From: Candidatus Hermodarchaeota archaeon
GTDB lineage: Archaea > Asgardarchaeota > Hermodarchaeia > Hermodarchaeales > Hermodarchaeaceae
NCBI GenBank assembly: GCA_016839805.1
Contig: JAEOTO010000036.1
Coordinates: 1 to 33,007, forward strand
Reading direction: 5' to 3'
DNA length: 33,007 nt
Shown: positions 22,917 to 31,496 of the stretch, piece by piece
Layout of the letters: each line of letters opens with the position of its first letter
Position numbering within the stretch: position 1 is the first letter of the stretch
Notes under the pieces: generated by a model
Seen by the model: only the letters and a program-made list of their open reading frames with translations
Told to the model about the DNA's origin: nothing
Database searches by the model: none
Program-made: the position numbers and the translations under genes

Positions 22917-23957
22917 TCATGGAAGGTGACCATATTTCTTGGTAGCGGTCACCATTGCTCGAATATTCTCTAAGGGTGCATGAGGTGGAATTTCACAACC
23001 ACTACTCAGAATGTATCGCCCATCTCCACCAACAGATTCAATACAGATTCTCGACGCTTCTTCGACATCCTTCGGTGTACCGGTAAGAAGAAGTTCAGTT
23101 GGATTGAGGTTTCCCATGAGAATCACTTTATTTCCCACTCTCTTTTTCGCCTCAACCATATTAACTAGATAATCCAATTCTACTACACTTACACTAGTCG
23201 CTGCCATTAAATCAAGAATGGAATTCGTATTTCCACAAATATGCAATGAGGCAAAGGCTCCCGCTTTTTGAACAGCCTTAGTAATCGCAGCCAAGCGTGG
23301 TGCAGCAAAGGATTCGAAAGTCTTTGGGCTAATTAAACTCCCACTGGCTGTAGGATCTGCTGTGACAATCACATTTACTCCCATGCTAACGTTAGCCATT
23401 GCATAGGTCTTCGAGGCTTCCGTCGTAATTTCTGTAATATCTCGGACAAACTGGGGGTCACGAATCGTTGCCATCATTAAATCATTAATACCACATAATT
23501 GACCTGCTAGCGTGAAAGGACCCGGAGTGTAAGCAAATAATGGAATCTGACCTTCCACGCGATTCTTAATCAACTCAAGTAATTTCATGTGAAGTGGAAG
23601 CCGACCATTGCTATGCGGATCTGGAATGGTTAGCTGGTCTAAATCGCTTGGAGATTTTATGACATATTCAGCGACCTGAGGAACTGAATCCTCCGGGAAC
23701 CGCATCGTACAACCCATCGCCTCCGCCAACAAGTTAAAGGAACTTTCCCACCCCACATAGATCGCATCATACTCTAACTCACGTTGTCCAGCTAAAAGAG
23801 CGTCTGCTGTTTTTTCGGGGCTATGAAGAGCTTCCACCAAGCCCACACCTGTTAGCTGAGCAGTAGTATAGGTAATCTGGGGAATACATGGGATGCGGTC
23901 GGGTTTTTCTCCATTTAACACTGCCATAACTCGCTCAAAGTGGGCACGAGGCGTCAT
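22917..23957 (-). CDS. MtaA/UroD-family methylcobamide methyltransferase
   Basis: This 346-residue TIM-barrel protein of the uroporphyrinogen decarboxylase family is of the methyl-transfer branch (MtaA, MtbA, CmuA). The zinc ligands that activate a thiol acceptor are H239-I-C241 (LHICGN) and C321 (SSGCEIPP). The Arg/His set used by true UroD for porphyrin binding is not evident. In methanogens such enzymes move the methyl group from the corrinoid protein to coenzyme M; in other archaea the acceptor may be tetrahydrofolate, tetrahydromethanopterin or a thiol. It lies 3.5 kb from the MttB/corrinoid operon and probably completes the pathway. It has its own promoter region, with CTTATATATCG about 70 nt upstream. 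Confidence 0.9.
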   Translation of the reverse strand: MTPRAHFERVMAVLNGEKPDRIPCIPQITYTTAQLTGVGLVEALHSPEKTADALLAGQRELEYDAIYVGWESSFNLLAEAMGCTMRFPEDSVPQVAEYVIKSPSDLDQLTIPDPHSNGRLPLHMKLLELIKNRVEGQIPLFAYTPGPFTLAGQLCGINDLMMATIRDPQFVRDITEITTEASKTYAMANVSMGVNVIVTADPTASGSLISPKTFESFAAPRLAAITKAVQKAGAFASLHICGNTNSILDLMAATSVSVVELDYLVNMVEAKKRVGNKVILMGNLNPTELLLTGTPKDVEEASRICIESVGGDGRYILSSGCEIPPHAPLENIRAMVTATKKYGHLP

Positions 23958-23968
23958 AAAGGACTTCT

Positions 23969-23983
23969 CCGAACTTTATTCGG
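23969..23983. promoter_or_regulatory. Inverted repeat in the leader of the MtaA-like gene
   Basis: CCGAA-CTTTA-TTCGG is a perfect 5-bp inverted repeat 12 nt before the start codon, between the TATA box (about 24022-24031) and the ATG at 23957. It could be an operator or a small leader hairpin. Confidence 0.3.
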
Positions 23984-24145
23984 TAGTTTGTGAATTGTTG
24001 GTTCTATATGAATCCATTTCTCGATATATAAGGGAAAAAAAGTGCCAGGTCGTAGGCAGCATCTTTAAATTATCATACGTCTAGGTTGCCCTGGGAATGT
24101 GCCTTTCCCCCTTTAGTGGTTAGGACGGGTTCGGATCCGATTAAC

Positions 24146-25102
24146 ATGCCTGAAAATTCCCGACGAAGAACACAATCAGATGCTAGCTCACCAGAGGATG
24201 AGCCACATAAGTGCCCCAATTGTGGGAGCACGAACTATATCATGACGACCCAGCGTGAGTTAGTCTGCGCGGACTGTGGGCTAGTCCTAAATGACGATGT
24301 AATTGATTTTGGCGCTGAATGGCGGGAATTCTCAGCTGAGGAACGTGATAAACGGGCGCGAGCCGGACCGCCCGCAACATTGACAATGCATGACAAAGGC
24401 TTATCCACAACAATTGACTGGCGTGACGTTGACGCTCGTGGACATCGACTCGATGCACGACGGCGGGCAGAAATGCAGCGAATTCGAAAATGGCACAATC
24501 GCAGTCGGGTCTATCAGGCCAGTGAACGCAACCTAGCCAGTGCCATGAGTGAGCTCGACCGACTCGCTGGTCAATTAGACCTTCCCCAACGCGTGCGACA
24601 GACAGCAGCTTTACTCTACCGTAGAGCACTTGAAAAAAACCTCATTCGAGGTCGGAGCATCGAAGCCATCGTTGCCGCCTGTGTATACGCTGCTTGCCGG
24701 CTCACAAGTTTTCCACGAACCCTTGCTGATGTGGGACGCTATACTCGCGTAGGTCGAAAAGAGTTAGGGCGCTCTTATCGCCTGATCGTTCGACGACTTG
24801 GGCTCCAAATGCCCGTCACTCAACCTGAAGACTTTGTCTCCCGATATACTAATGCACTTAAACTATCACAACGCACCCACGCTAGAGCACTTGATATTCT
24901 CATGCAAGCCCGAAATAAGGGAATTACCTCCGGCAAAGATCCTACCTGTATTGCTGCCGCAGCCATTTACATCGCCTCAATTTTAGAAGGAGAACGACGA
25001 ACCCAACGTGAAATTGGCGAAGTAGCAGGCGTAACAGAAGTCACAGTTCGAAACCGCTACAAAGAGCTAGTCCGAGCCCTCGATCTTGGAGTCGAAGTTT
25101 AA
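24146..25102 (+). CDS. tfb: Transcription initiation factor TFB (TFIIB homologue)
   Basis: This general factor bridges TBP-bound promoters and RNA polymerase. The 318-residue protein starts at ATG 24146. Its zinc ribbon has C23xxC26 and C41xxC44, followed by the B-reader/B-linker stretch (FGAEWREFSAEERDKRARAGPP). Two cyclin folds follow (~120-215 and ~220-312), with a helix-turn-helix BRE-binding part near QREIGEVAGVTEVTVRNRYKEL. The frame is open to 24086, but that extension lacks similarity. The gene has a TATA-like CTTTAAATTA at about 24063-24072. Archaea often have several tfb paralogues; this one looks complete. Confidence 0.97.
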   Translation: MPENSRRRTQSDASSPEDEPHKCPNCGSTNYIMTTQRELVCADCGLVLNDDVIDFGAEWREFSAEERDKRARAGPPATLTMHDKGLSTTIDWRDVDARGHRLDARRRAEMQRIRKWHNRSRVYQASERNLASAMSELDRLAGQLDLPQRVRQTAALLYRRALEKNLIRGRSIEAIVAACVYAACRLTSFPRTLADVGRYTRVGRKELGRSYRLIVRRLGLQMPVTQPEDFVSRYTNALKLSQRTHARALDILMQARNKGITSGKDPTCIAAAAIYIASILEGERRTQREIGEVAGVTEVTVRNRYKELVRALDLGVEV

Positions 25103-25216
25103 CTTTCATGAAACTCTTTTCCCCACTAACTTTTCTAAGCAAAAGTACTTAAACTCGTAAGCGTCAGAAGAATCAGATTTCCAGCAAAGACGGAAGACGC
25201 CGTCTCTTTGCTCAAA

Positions 25217-27454
25217 ATGGATGAGATTAATTTGAAAAAACCTTCCATACTCATTTCCTTTTCTATAATCCTACTTACTCTCTGTCTACTTGGCAGCTCT
25301 TCCTCAAGTGCAATGATGACTTCACCAAACACCTCACAACAGCTTATCCATATCAATCAATTATCAATGACTCAATTAGGAACTCGTTCCGGAACTCCTG
25401 CTCCTATACTTGTCCCTCAACCTCATTACAATGAAACGGTGGTCCTTATTGTAGATTCTGCCCTATGGATGAATGGTGCCGTTCAGACAGCAGTAAATAA
25501 TTATCGAACAGATCTCAATGATACCGGCTATCAGACCCTCCTTCATACTAGTGCTGTGGCCTCGGTACAGGCCCTTCGAACGTTACTTCAAGGCTGGTAT
25601 ACAACTAATAATATCACGGGGGCTGTACTCATAGGGCCTCTCCCCTTTGCATGGTACTATCATCCGGCAGGTGGACAATTTACTGCTGAAACCTTTGTCT
25701 GTGATTTGTACCTCATGGATCTTGATGGTAGCTGGTGGGACCTTAGCGGCGACGGGGTCTATGATAAACACAACGCCTCAACGGGTACCGATATTTACCC
25801 CGAGATTTATGTCGGTCGTATCGATGCCACGACACGAACGCTAAGCGGTACCAATACTAATAATATACTTAGTCTTCTTGGTCGCCATTCCTCCTATCGG
25901 AGGGGTGGAGTTGCAAGAACACACCGCGCAATCACCTACATAGATGATGACTGGAGTTCACTTAACTGGCATACTTGGTTAAACAATGCTTATTCTACCC
26001 GAACTGATGTTTACACACCAGTAAGCTGGACGAATGGATCAGATTGGCTTAACAACCGTTTGGTTCAGGATTACGAATTTACTCATCTTTGTGCTCATAG
26101 CAGTGCCAATAAGGCACCCTGGTGGTTATCAGCTCATCACTTTGGTCCATCTGGGGGACCTTCGGAGGGAGTTATTACTGCAGCTCAGATACATGGTCAA
26201 CAACCGACCTTCAACTTCTACAACCTGTTCGCCTGTTCAGGAGCGGATTGGTCAACCCCTGACTGTCTCGGCATGACCTATCTGTATTCCAGTGCCTACT
26301 CGTTAGCAGTGATTGGCTCCACAAAAACAGGTGGAATGCTAGGTGGAACTTCTCTCTATAACAGCATGAGCAACAACAAGACACTTGGCCAAGCATTGAG
26401 TGACTGGTTCCAAGGAATGACAACCTATGCAGGTCAATATCTCGAATGGTTCTATGGCATGACACTCATGGGTGATCCGTTTCTCACAATACATTATGAC
26501 ATTACTGCTCTACCGCCAGTAATTTCTTCACTCACACATCCTAACCAAGGTCAATGGTATGGGAATGCTCTCCCTCAATTTACTTGGACAATTCCACCGG
26601 ACGTCAATGGTATCTCTGGCTACTACTACATCCTTGACAACAATCCCTCCACTATCCCAACAGCCGCAACAAGCAATTATACAACAGGAAATACCTTCAC
26701 GCCCGCATCACCCCTCACCGATGGACAATGGTATTTCCATGTAGTGACGAAAGACTCGGTTGGCAATATCGGCCAACATGCTGCCCATTACCAAGTGAAC
26801 ATCGATAGTGTAGGACCTGTTACAACCATCCTCTCACCGGGTGCTAACTTCAATAGCTCCTCGAATACGGTTACGATCTTTTGGTCAGCCATCGATACAG
26901 GTATTGGATATATGGGATCTGCAGTGTGGTTAGATACAACAACAAATGTCTATTCTGGACCTAACTTAAACACTACTTTAACAAGTTTAACCCAAGGCGC
27001 TCATCTAATCAATGTCACTACTACGGATTTTTTGATGAATGCCCAGAGCGCGTGGATTACTATTCACGTAGATCTTACCGATCCATCCTGCACAATCATT
27101 TCCCATTCAGATGGGGCCACAGTTAGTGGCAGCTTCCTTCTGTCATGGACAGCAACTGACATTGGATCGGGTTACCATTATACTGAAGTTTACGTCGATA
27201 ATGTCCTGGCTACTACGGTGCAGGGGCCAATGAGAAACGCAACTATATCCGGACTAACTGATGGAACTCACACACTCAATGTAACCGTGTACGATTGGTC
27301 TGGGCGGACCGCGTCCGATCAAATATCAGTTATTTCTCAATCGGCACCTCCTATTCCACCAATTCCTGGCTTCCCCATTGAAGCAATCATCGTTGGAGCA
27401 GTTATCGCCTTAGGATTCGGAATTTACTACCGTCGGAGACAAACATCTAAGTAA
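25217..27454 (+). CDS. Secreted C25 (gingipain-like) cysteine peptidase, membrane-anchored
   Basis: This 745-residue protein has a signal peptide (hydrophobic ~10-28, SSSSSA cleavage region) and a caspase-clan C25-type catalytic domain (~70-430). The probable dyad is H294 (LCAHSS; H290 is also near) and C340 (NLFACSG), following the family pattern of a His-Ser turn then Cys at a strand end. GDGVYDKHN and VGRID in the middle are typical C25 segments. Three Ig/Fn3-like beta domains follow (~435-700), then IPGFPIEAIIVGAVIALGFGIYYRRR, a PGF-type C-terminal TM with a basic end, which suggests surface anchoring. The ATG at 25217 is chosen over the TTG at 25208. It probably degrades extracellular proteins. 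Confidence 0.88.
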   Translation: MDEINLKKPSILISFSIILLTLCLLGSSSSSAMMTSPNTSQQLIHINQLSMTQLGTRSGTPAPILVPQPHYNETVVLIVDSALWMNGAVQTAVNNYRTDLNDTGYQTLLHTSAVASVQALRTLLQGWYTTNNITGAVLIGPLPFAWYYHPAGGQFTAETFVCDLYLMDLDGSWWDLSGDGVYDKHNASTGTDIYPEIYVGRIDATTRTLSGTNTNNILSLLGRHSSYRRGGVARTHRAITYIDDDWSSLNWHTWLNNAYSTRTDVYTPVSWTNGSDWLNNRLVQDYEFTHLCAHSSANKAPWWLSAHHFGPSGGPSEGVITAAQIHGQQPTFNFYNLFACSGADWSTPDCLGMTYLYSSAYSLAVIGSTKTGGMLGGTSLYNSMSNNKTLGQALSDWFQGMTTYAGQYLEWFYGMTLMGDPFLTIHYDITALPPVISSLTHPNQGQWYGNALPQFTWTIPPDVNGISGYYYILDNNPSTIPTAATSNYTTGNTFTPASPLTDGQWYFHVVTKDSVGNIGQHAAHYQVNIDSVGPVTTILSPGANFNSSSNTVTIFWSAIDTGIGYMGSAVWLDTTTNVYSGPNLNTTLTSLTQGAHLINVTTTDFLMNAQSAWITIHVDLTDPSCTIISHSDGATVSGSFLLSWTATDIGSGYHYTEVYVDNVLATTVQGPMRNATISGLTDGTHTLNVTVYDWSGRTASDQISVISQSAPPIPPIPGFPIEAIIVGAVIALGFGIYYRRRQTSK

Positions 27455-27463
27455 AATATTATT

Positions 27464-27482
27464 GGGCGCCTTTCTGGCGTCC
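27464..27482 (+). terminator. Hairpin terminator between convergent genes
   Basis: GGGCGCC pairs with GGCGTCC (one G-T) around TTTCT, followed by CTCTTTCACTTTCTTTT. It lies 10 nt after the peptidase stop and may serve the convergent ATPase gene from the other side. Confidence 0.7.
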
Positions 27483-27527
27483 TCTTTCACTTTCTTTTCC
27501 CTTGCCTATGAAAAAAGTAAGTATTCG

Positions 27528-28322
27528 CTATTTTCGCTTGTTCCCCTGGTTGTTGAGTAATACTTCGCATTTTTTGAAAAGTTGGTCAATATTCTGAGCG
27601 AAGAGGTGGCTAGGACTAACCTGCACTAGAATCTGTCGGCTTCCCAGTTCAATTAATCGCGTAAAGAGGGGAATTACCGAGGCCACCGGAACCTTATATT
27701 CGCTCTCGAGATCACGTTTCACCTCATTAAAATCATAAATCCCCGGGCACTTATTGCATACGATATAGGTTGCGGGGACACCCAGCTTTTTAGATAACGC
27801 TAACGTGATCGCTGTTCCAAGAAAGTCTTGTTGATCTAATCGCATGATAACAAAAAGCAAGTCAGTTGTTGCCATTGAAAGTAGAGTTTCTTGATCTAGC
27901 CCTGGATGGGTATCGATGAAAAGGTAATCGAGGTTTTTCGCTTCCATTATGCGTTTAAAGCCCCGGCGAAGATCTGCAACCTCATAACCCTCGCGGATAA
28001 GGGTCGAAATATCATCTGCGTTGAGGCTAGCTGGAATAACATGCAAGCTGCCTGATCGAAGTTTCATGGGTTTGGTGTGATCGATGGTAGCTTTTTCAAT
28101 TGTACATTTTTTTCGCAAATAATCATTCAGTGTAAAGCGGAACCGCTTATCCCCCAGTCCAAATAAGACATGAAGACCTGGGCTTTGGATATCAGTATCC
28201 ATTACGCCGACGTTGCGTCCCTTACTTGCAGCCCAGAGTGCTAGATTTGCAGTTAGATTGCTTTTACCAGTTCCACCACGGAAGCTGTGAATCGTGATTA
28301 TTTTTCCCATTGAGACGCACAC
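27528..28322 (-). CDS. MinD/ParA-type ATPase
   Basis: This 264-residue protein is a SIMIBI-class ATPase that dimerises on ATP and patterns proteins or membranes. The deviant Walker A reads R-G-G-T-G-K-S: Arg replaces the usual signature Lys. Switch I contains DTDIQSPGLHVLF and Walker B/switch II is YLFIDTHPGLDQ. VCNKCPG contacts the base. There is no obvious C-terminal amphipathic helix (the end is KCEVLLNNQGNKRK). The start may be the ATG at 28310 (MGKIITIH). It is 88 nt downstream of the longin/roadblock gene on the same strand and has its own TATA-like sequence at 28396-28402. Confidence 0.9.
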   Translation of the reverse strand: MCVSMGKIITIHSFRGGTGKSNLTANLALWAASKGRNVGVMDTDIQSPGLHVLFGLGDKRFRFTLNDYLRKKCTIEKATIDHTKPMKLRSGSLHVIPASLNADDISTLIREGYEVADLRRGFKRIMEAKNLDYLFIDTHPGLDQETLLSMATTDLLFVIMRLDQQDFLGTAITLALSKKLGVPATYIVCNKCPGIYDFNEVKRDLESEYKVPVASVIPLFTRLIELGSRQILVQVSPSHLFAQNIDQLFKKCEVLLNNQGNKRK

Positions 28323-28395
28323 TCAATTTTACCTGTAGCTAACACACTTTGAAAACTTATGCGGAATCGTTTACTCGGGTGATATGATTTTGCGG

Positions 28396-28402
28396 ATTTA
28401 AA
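28396..28402 (-). promoter_or_regulatory. TATA box for the MinD-like gene
   Basis: TTTAAAT on the minus strand lies about 75-90 nt before the ATPase start, within the gap after the longin/roadblock stop. The ATPase can thus be transcribed separately. Confidence 0.4.
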
Positions 28403-28410
28403 GCATTGGT

Positions 28411-29679
28411 TTAGGTCAACCATTCAACGTTATCACCTAATTTTCTTAGAATGGTGATTAACTTCTCTTCTTCAACACCGACGCGTTGAGCAATATCTAC
28501 GGATGAGTTATTTCCGTCACAGAATATCTTGGCTTGTTCAAGGATTAAGAATTCATCTCGGGGTAAACCCACCGTCTCCAAGTAAGCAATGAATCGTGGA
28601 TCACTCGCGGCAAGTTTTGGATAGAACCGAACTCGTCGAATATAACCTCGTTCTGTAAGATAGGTAAGAATTTCAGATAACTGACGGCTTTGTATTCCCG
28701 TACGGGTTCGAATTTCTTCAACAGTTGAGTAACCGTCTATTGCCCGCAGGAGATCAACACCTGCATTGCCAAATAAGTTCCCAAATTCACGGGCTGGGCC
28801 AGTGCGTTCAGCGAAAAGGGTACTTTCCATCATTGGATTTGAAGTGAAAACTTCATAATCGGAAAAAACCCCAGCTTCTTTGGTTTTTGGCTGAACTTTG
28901 ACAATGTTGGAATAATCTATGTTTCCCAAACCATAGATGTAGGGAGATATGATCTCAGCGCACCGACCTACATGGAGGTCTTCTCGAATAATTGCCAGAA
29001 GCATAAAGGATGGCTTAACTTGATGAAGAAATAATTTCGTCCCCTCATCCAAAGTCGTCTGAGACACAGCAAAATAACTTGGTAACTCCATATCCTGGGA
29101 TTTTTGTAGTTGTTTGGTTGCGACTTCAAATTCATGTGGCTTTAATTTTGATGCGATAACATACCCATCATTACTTACTAACCCAGTCCGTAAAATACCC
29201 GGTTTACCTTCAACTAAATTCAGGAGATCCTCGGCTTGTTGATAAATTTCAGGAGGTAGGATCGCCGAGGGATAACGGGATTTGATTTCAGGAATTTTAT
29301 CGTATTTACCCAGGATTTCAATCACATACTCGCGAAAACCTCCAAACAAATGTGAAGGAACAACGGATTTTTCGAGAACCTCTGTATATTGCTTTTCAAA
29401 AACCTGAGCGATTTCTTTCATGATCACCCTGTAGATGTGTTCATCATCCTCTTGTCCAATAACAATTATAAACAAGAGATTAGCGCGGCTTTCATACACG
29501 AATTTATTTTCTGCAAACGTGACAACCTGAATATGTCCTTCACCTATCTCTTCAGCAAACCCTGCCTGCGCTGATAAGAAACCGGCCACTAGAGCATCAA
29601 GTTTGGGTGCACCGTCAGGTGCGAAGTTGAAGAGGGGCATGCCACCTTTTTGTAACACAATAATTTCTTTGACTGGCAA
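28411..29679 (-). CDS. Longin-like + roadblock-like + winged-helix protein
   Basis: A 422-residue protein that I can describe only by architecture. Residues 1-~110 show a longin-like alternation: strand KEIIVLQKGGMPLFNF, helix, strands HIQVVTFAENKFVYES and NLLFIIVIGQED, and a long helix IYRVIMKEIAQVFEKQYTEVL. Residues ~150-250 resemble a roadblock/LC7 domain: helix, GLVSNDGYVIASKLKP, then KLFLHQVKPSFMLLAIIRED and a helix. Residues ~305-350 form a winged helix (LLRAIDGYSTVEEIRTRTG...LTERGYIRRV), and ~378-420 a second helical repeat of the same type (SSVDIAQRVGVEEEKLITIL). It starts with TTG, because an in-frame TGA lies 7 nt upstream, and GGTGA lies 6 nt before it. Roadblock proteins regulate small GTPases, so a link to the GTPase at 16235 is plausible but untested. 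Confidence 0.75.
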   Translation of the reverse strand: MPVKEIIVLQKGGMPLFNFAPDGAPKLDALVAGFLSAQAGFAEEIGEGHIQVVTFAENKFVYESRANLLFIIVIGQEDDEHIYRVIMKEIAQVFEKQYTEVLEKSVVPSHLFGGFREYVIEILGKYDKIPEIKSRYPSAILPPEIYQQAEDLLNLVEGKPGILRTGLVSNDGYVIASKLKPHEFEVATKQLQKSQDMELPSYFAVSQTTLDEGTKLFLHQVKPSFMLLAIIREDLHVGRCAEIISPYIYGLGNIDYSNIVKVQPKTKEAGVFSDYEVFTSNPMMESTLFAERTGPAREFGNLFGNAGVDLLRAIDGYSTVEEIRTRTGIQSRQLSEILTYLTERGYIRRVRFYPKLAASDPRFIAYLETVGLPRDEFLILEQAKIFCDGNNSSVDIAQRVGVEEEKLITILRKLGDNVEWLT

Positions 29680-29787
29680 ACATTGTCACCAAGCTTGGAT
29701 GGTAGTAAAATCGCATCCTGATTAACCTTTGTGTCGTGAACGAATTTTACTCATTTTTTACCTATCTGCTTGCTTACTCCTGAAATG

Positions 29788-29796
29788 CTTATAATC
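29788..29796 (+). promoter_or_regulatory. TATA box for the MFS-HhH gene
   Basis: CTTATAATC is centred about 61 nt before the ATG at 29853, predicting a start near 29818 and a leader holding GGGAG at 29839-29843, 9 nt from the ATG. Confidence 0.5.
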
Positions 29797-29852
29797 CCTC
29801 TCTTCTATTGTTCTGAGGATATCAGGCGACATTACGCTGGGAGACCTGATCA

Positions 29853-31421
29853 ATGAAACTGGATTCGAATTGGCTTGCTGCAGCAATCTTAACTCTCCCC
29901 TTTGCATGGGTCATTGCCTTCCTCCTTTTCCTTAGACAAATTATCCTATCCGAGCTAATTTTTCTTTATCTAATAATCTTTGGGCTAATTCTTGGGCTGT
30001 GGATCGGTGGAATCCTTAGTGATAAGATTAGAAATAGTAGTTTCATTTTGGGTTTAATTGAGGTTATTTTACTCGTAATCGGAATTGGCCAGTTTCTACT
30101 TCCACCTACTTTTTGGGCTTCATCACTTGGATTTGCAGCGCTGTTCCTTTTGTTCTTGCTCTTTGGGGCAGGTCTTACCCTAATGACCATCTTTCTCAAT
30201 CAATTAATTTCGAGTATTCACAGAGGCTATGTGGCTGGTATTGTTACAGTCCTTACCCTGGTGATCGGAGGTATGCTATCTTATGTCTGGCATCTCTATT
30301 ACACACCATTTGCTCCAACTGTATCAGCTGCACTAATCCTCTTTGCTATCATAATCTATTTCTTCGTACACACCGGAAAGAGGGAACTGCAAACTTTCAT
30401 GGTACCTGGATCAATTCTTCCCTACGCGATTTGGTGGATTGTTTTTCTAACCGCGTTTGGTCTTTATACTTGGGCAACACCCGAATCCCTGCGTCTACTA
30501 TTCAACAGCTTTAATCCGCTGAGCAATAGCCGAATTGCTCCTGAACTAGTCCTCGTTGGAATTGGTGGGGCTACATTTGTTTTCACCTTCCTTCCGGATA
30601 AGCTCGGAAGAAAACACATGTTTACTGTGGCATCGGTCCTACTTGGTATTCTATGCATTTTTGGTAGTGCACAATTTGCAGATTTCCTTCCGATATTACA
30701 GGATCTTCCTTCTGAAACAGCCGTTATCGTGGACCAAAATCTCCGAATGACGATTTCCATTGGACTTACGATATTACAGGTGTTTGTTATCGGATTCATT
30801 ATTGGTGTTGGTGCATGGTTAGTTTGGGCGGAAGTGGGACCAGTTAGAATGAAAGGACGTCGAGCCGCGTTTGGATGGACAGCTGTTAGTATTCTTGGAG
30901 CATTCATTTGGATAATTACAATATACCAAATCAACTTGGTAGGACTGACCCTTATCGTATACCCGATCGCAGCTTCTCTCATCTTACTTAGTGTCTTTCC
31001 TATCACAAATGCGGTTGAAGTTCTAGGCAATGAGCGAGTCGTTGAAGAATTAGATATTCGGGTTGACAGTCGACAAGTTAGTCGTGCTCTCCGTGAGTTA
31101 GAAGTGGAGACACCATTGAAAAGCATTGAAGGACAAATCGAATCAGAAATCACCCAACTCGCAGCTATAAGAGGTGTATCTCGAACTCAAGCCCGAGAGC
31201 TAAGAGATGCTGGATATGAAACTCCTGAACTAGTAGCTCGTTCTAATGCGGACACACTTTCTCAGGTACTTGGTATCTCCTCGGAAGCGGCAGATGAAAT
31301 TATCAAAAATGCCCGAAAACTGGGTTCGAAACAAACTAGTCGAAGTATATCTCGTACTCCATCACGTAGAGTGAAGTCCTCGAAATCTAGAAAATCCTGC
31401 AAAAAGGGAAAACCTAAGTAA
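29853..31421 (+). CDS. MFS-like transporter with C-terminal helix-hairpin-helix and basic tail
   Basis: This 522-residue protein has about twelve hydrophobic helices between residues 5 and 400, with MFS-like loop motifs GGILSDKIRN after TM2 and LPDKLGRKH in the second half. The sequence then leaves the membrane: ~428-491 is a helix-hairpin-helix unit (LAAIRGVSRTQARELRDAGY...LSQVLGISSEAADEIIKNAR) like the HhH of Rad51 N-termini and related DNA- or protein-binding proteins. The last ~30 residues are Ser/Arg/Lys-rich (SRRVKSSKSRKSCKKGKPK), suited to nucleic-acid or acidic-surface binding in the cytoplasm. Its cargo is unknown. It is divergent from the longin/roadblock gene. Confidence 0.8.
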   Translation: MKLDSNWLAAAILTLPFAWVIAFLLFLRQIILSELIFLYLIIFGLILGLWIGGILSDKIRNSSFILGLIEVILLVIGIGQFLLPPTFWASSLGFAALFLLFLLFGAGLTLMTIFLNQLISSIHRGYVAGIVTVLTLVIGGMLSYVWHLYYTPFAPTVSAALILFAIIIYFFVHTGKRELQTFMVPGSILPYAIWWIVFLTAFGLYTWATPESLRLLFNSFNPLSNSRIAPELVLVGIGGATFVFTFLPDKLGRKHMFTVASVLLGILCIFGSAQFADFLPILQDLPSETAVIVDQNLRMTISIGLTILQVFVIGFIIGVGAWLVWAEVGPVRMKGRRAAFGWTAVSILGAFIWIITIYQINLVGLTLIVYPIAASLILLSVFPITNAVEVLGNERVVEELDIRVDSRQVSRALRELEVETPLKSIEGQIESEITQLAAIRGVSRTQARELRDAGYETPELVARSNADTLSQVLGISSEAADEIIKNARKLGSKQTSRSISRTPSRRVKSSKSRKSCKKGKPK

Positions 31422-31454
31422 TCCTTGAGATGCAATACCCTAAGGAGGGACCCA

Positions 31455-31496
31455 ATGAACGGCAGGATGACGCTGGGAGGAAGCCAACTACAATGA
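31455..31496 (+). CDS. 13-codon leader ORF overlapping the methylase start
   Basis: ATG at 31455 follows GGAGG at about 7 nt and encodes 13 codons. Its TGA stop overlaps the methylase ATG (ATGA, 31493-31496). The methylase itself has only a more distant GGAGG. This arrangement suggests translational coupling; whether the peptide itself matters is unknown. Confidence 0.4.
   Translation: MNGRMTLGGSQLQ

Noticed and set aside
29689..29698. CCAAGCTTGG palindrome at the longin/roadblock start
   Set aside because: Ten bases without a loop, overlapping the ribosome-binding site; too short to claim a regulatory hairpin.
30464..31153. 229-codon minus-strand frame inside the transporter gene
   Set aside because: It overlaps the MFS-HhH gene completely and shows a low-complexity Ser/Arg/Thr composition typical of an antisense shadow.
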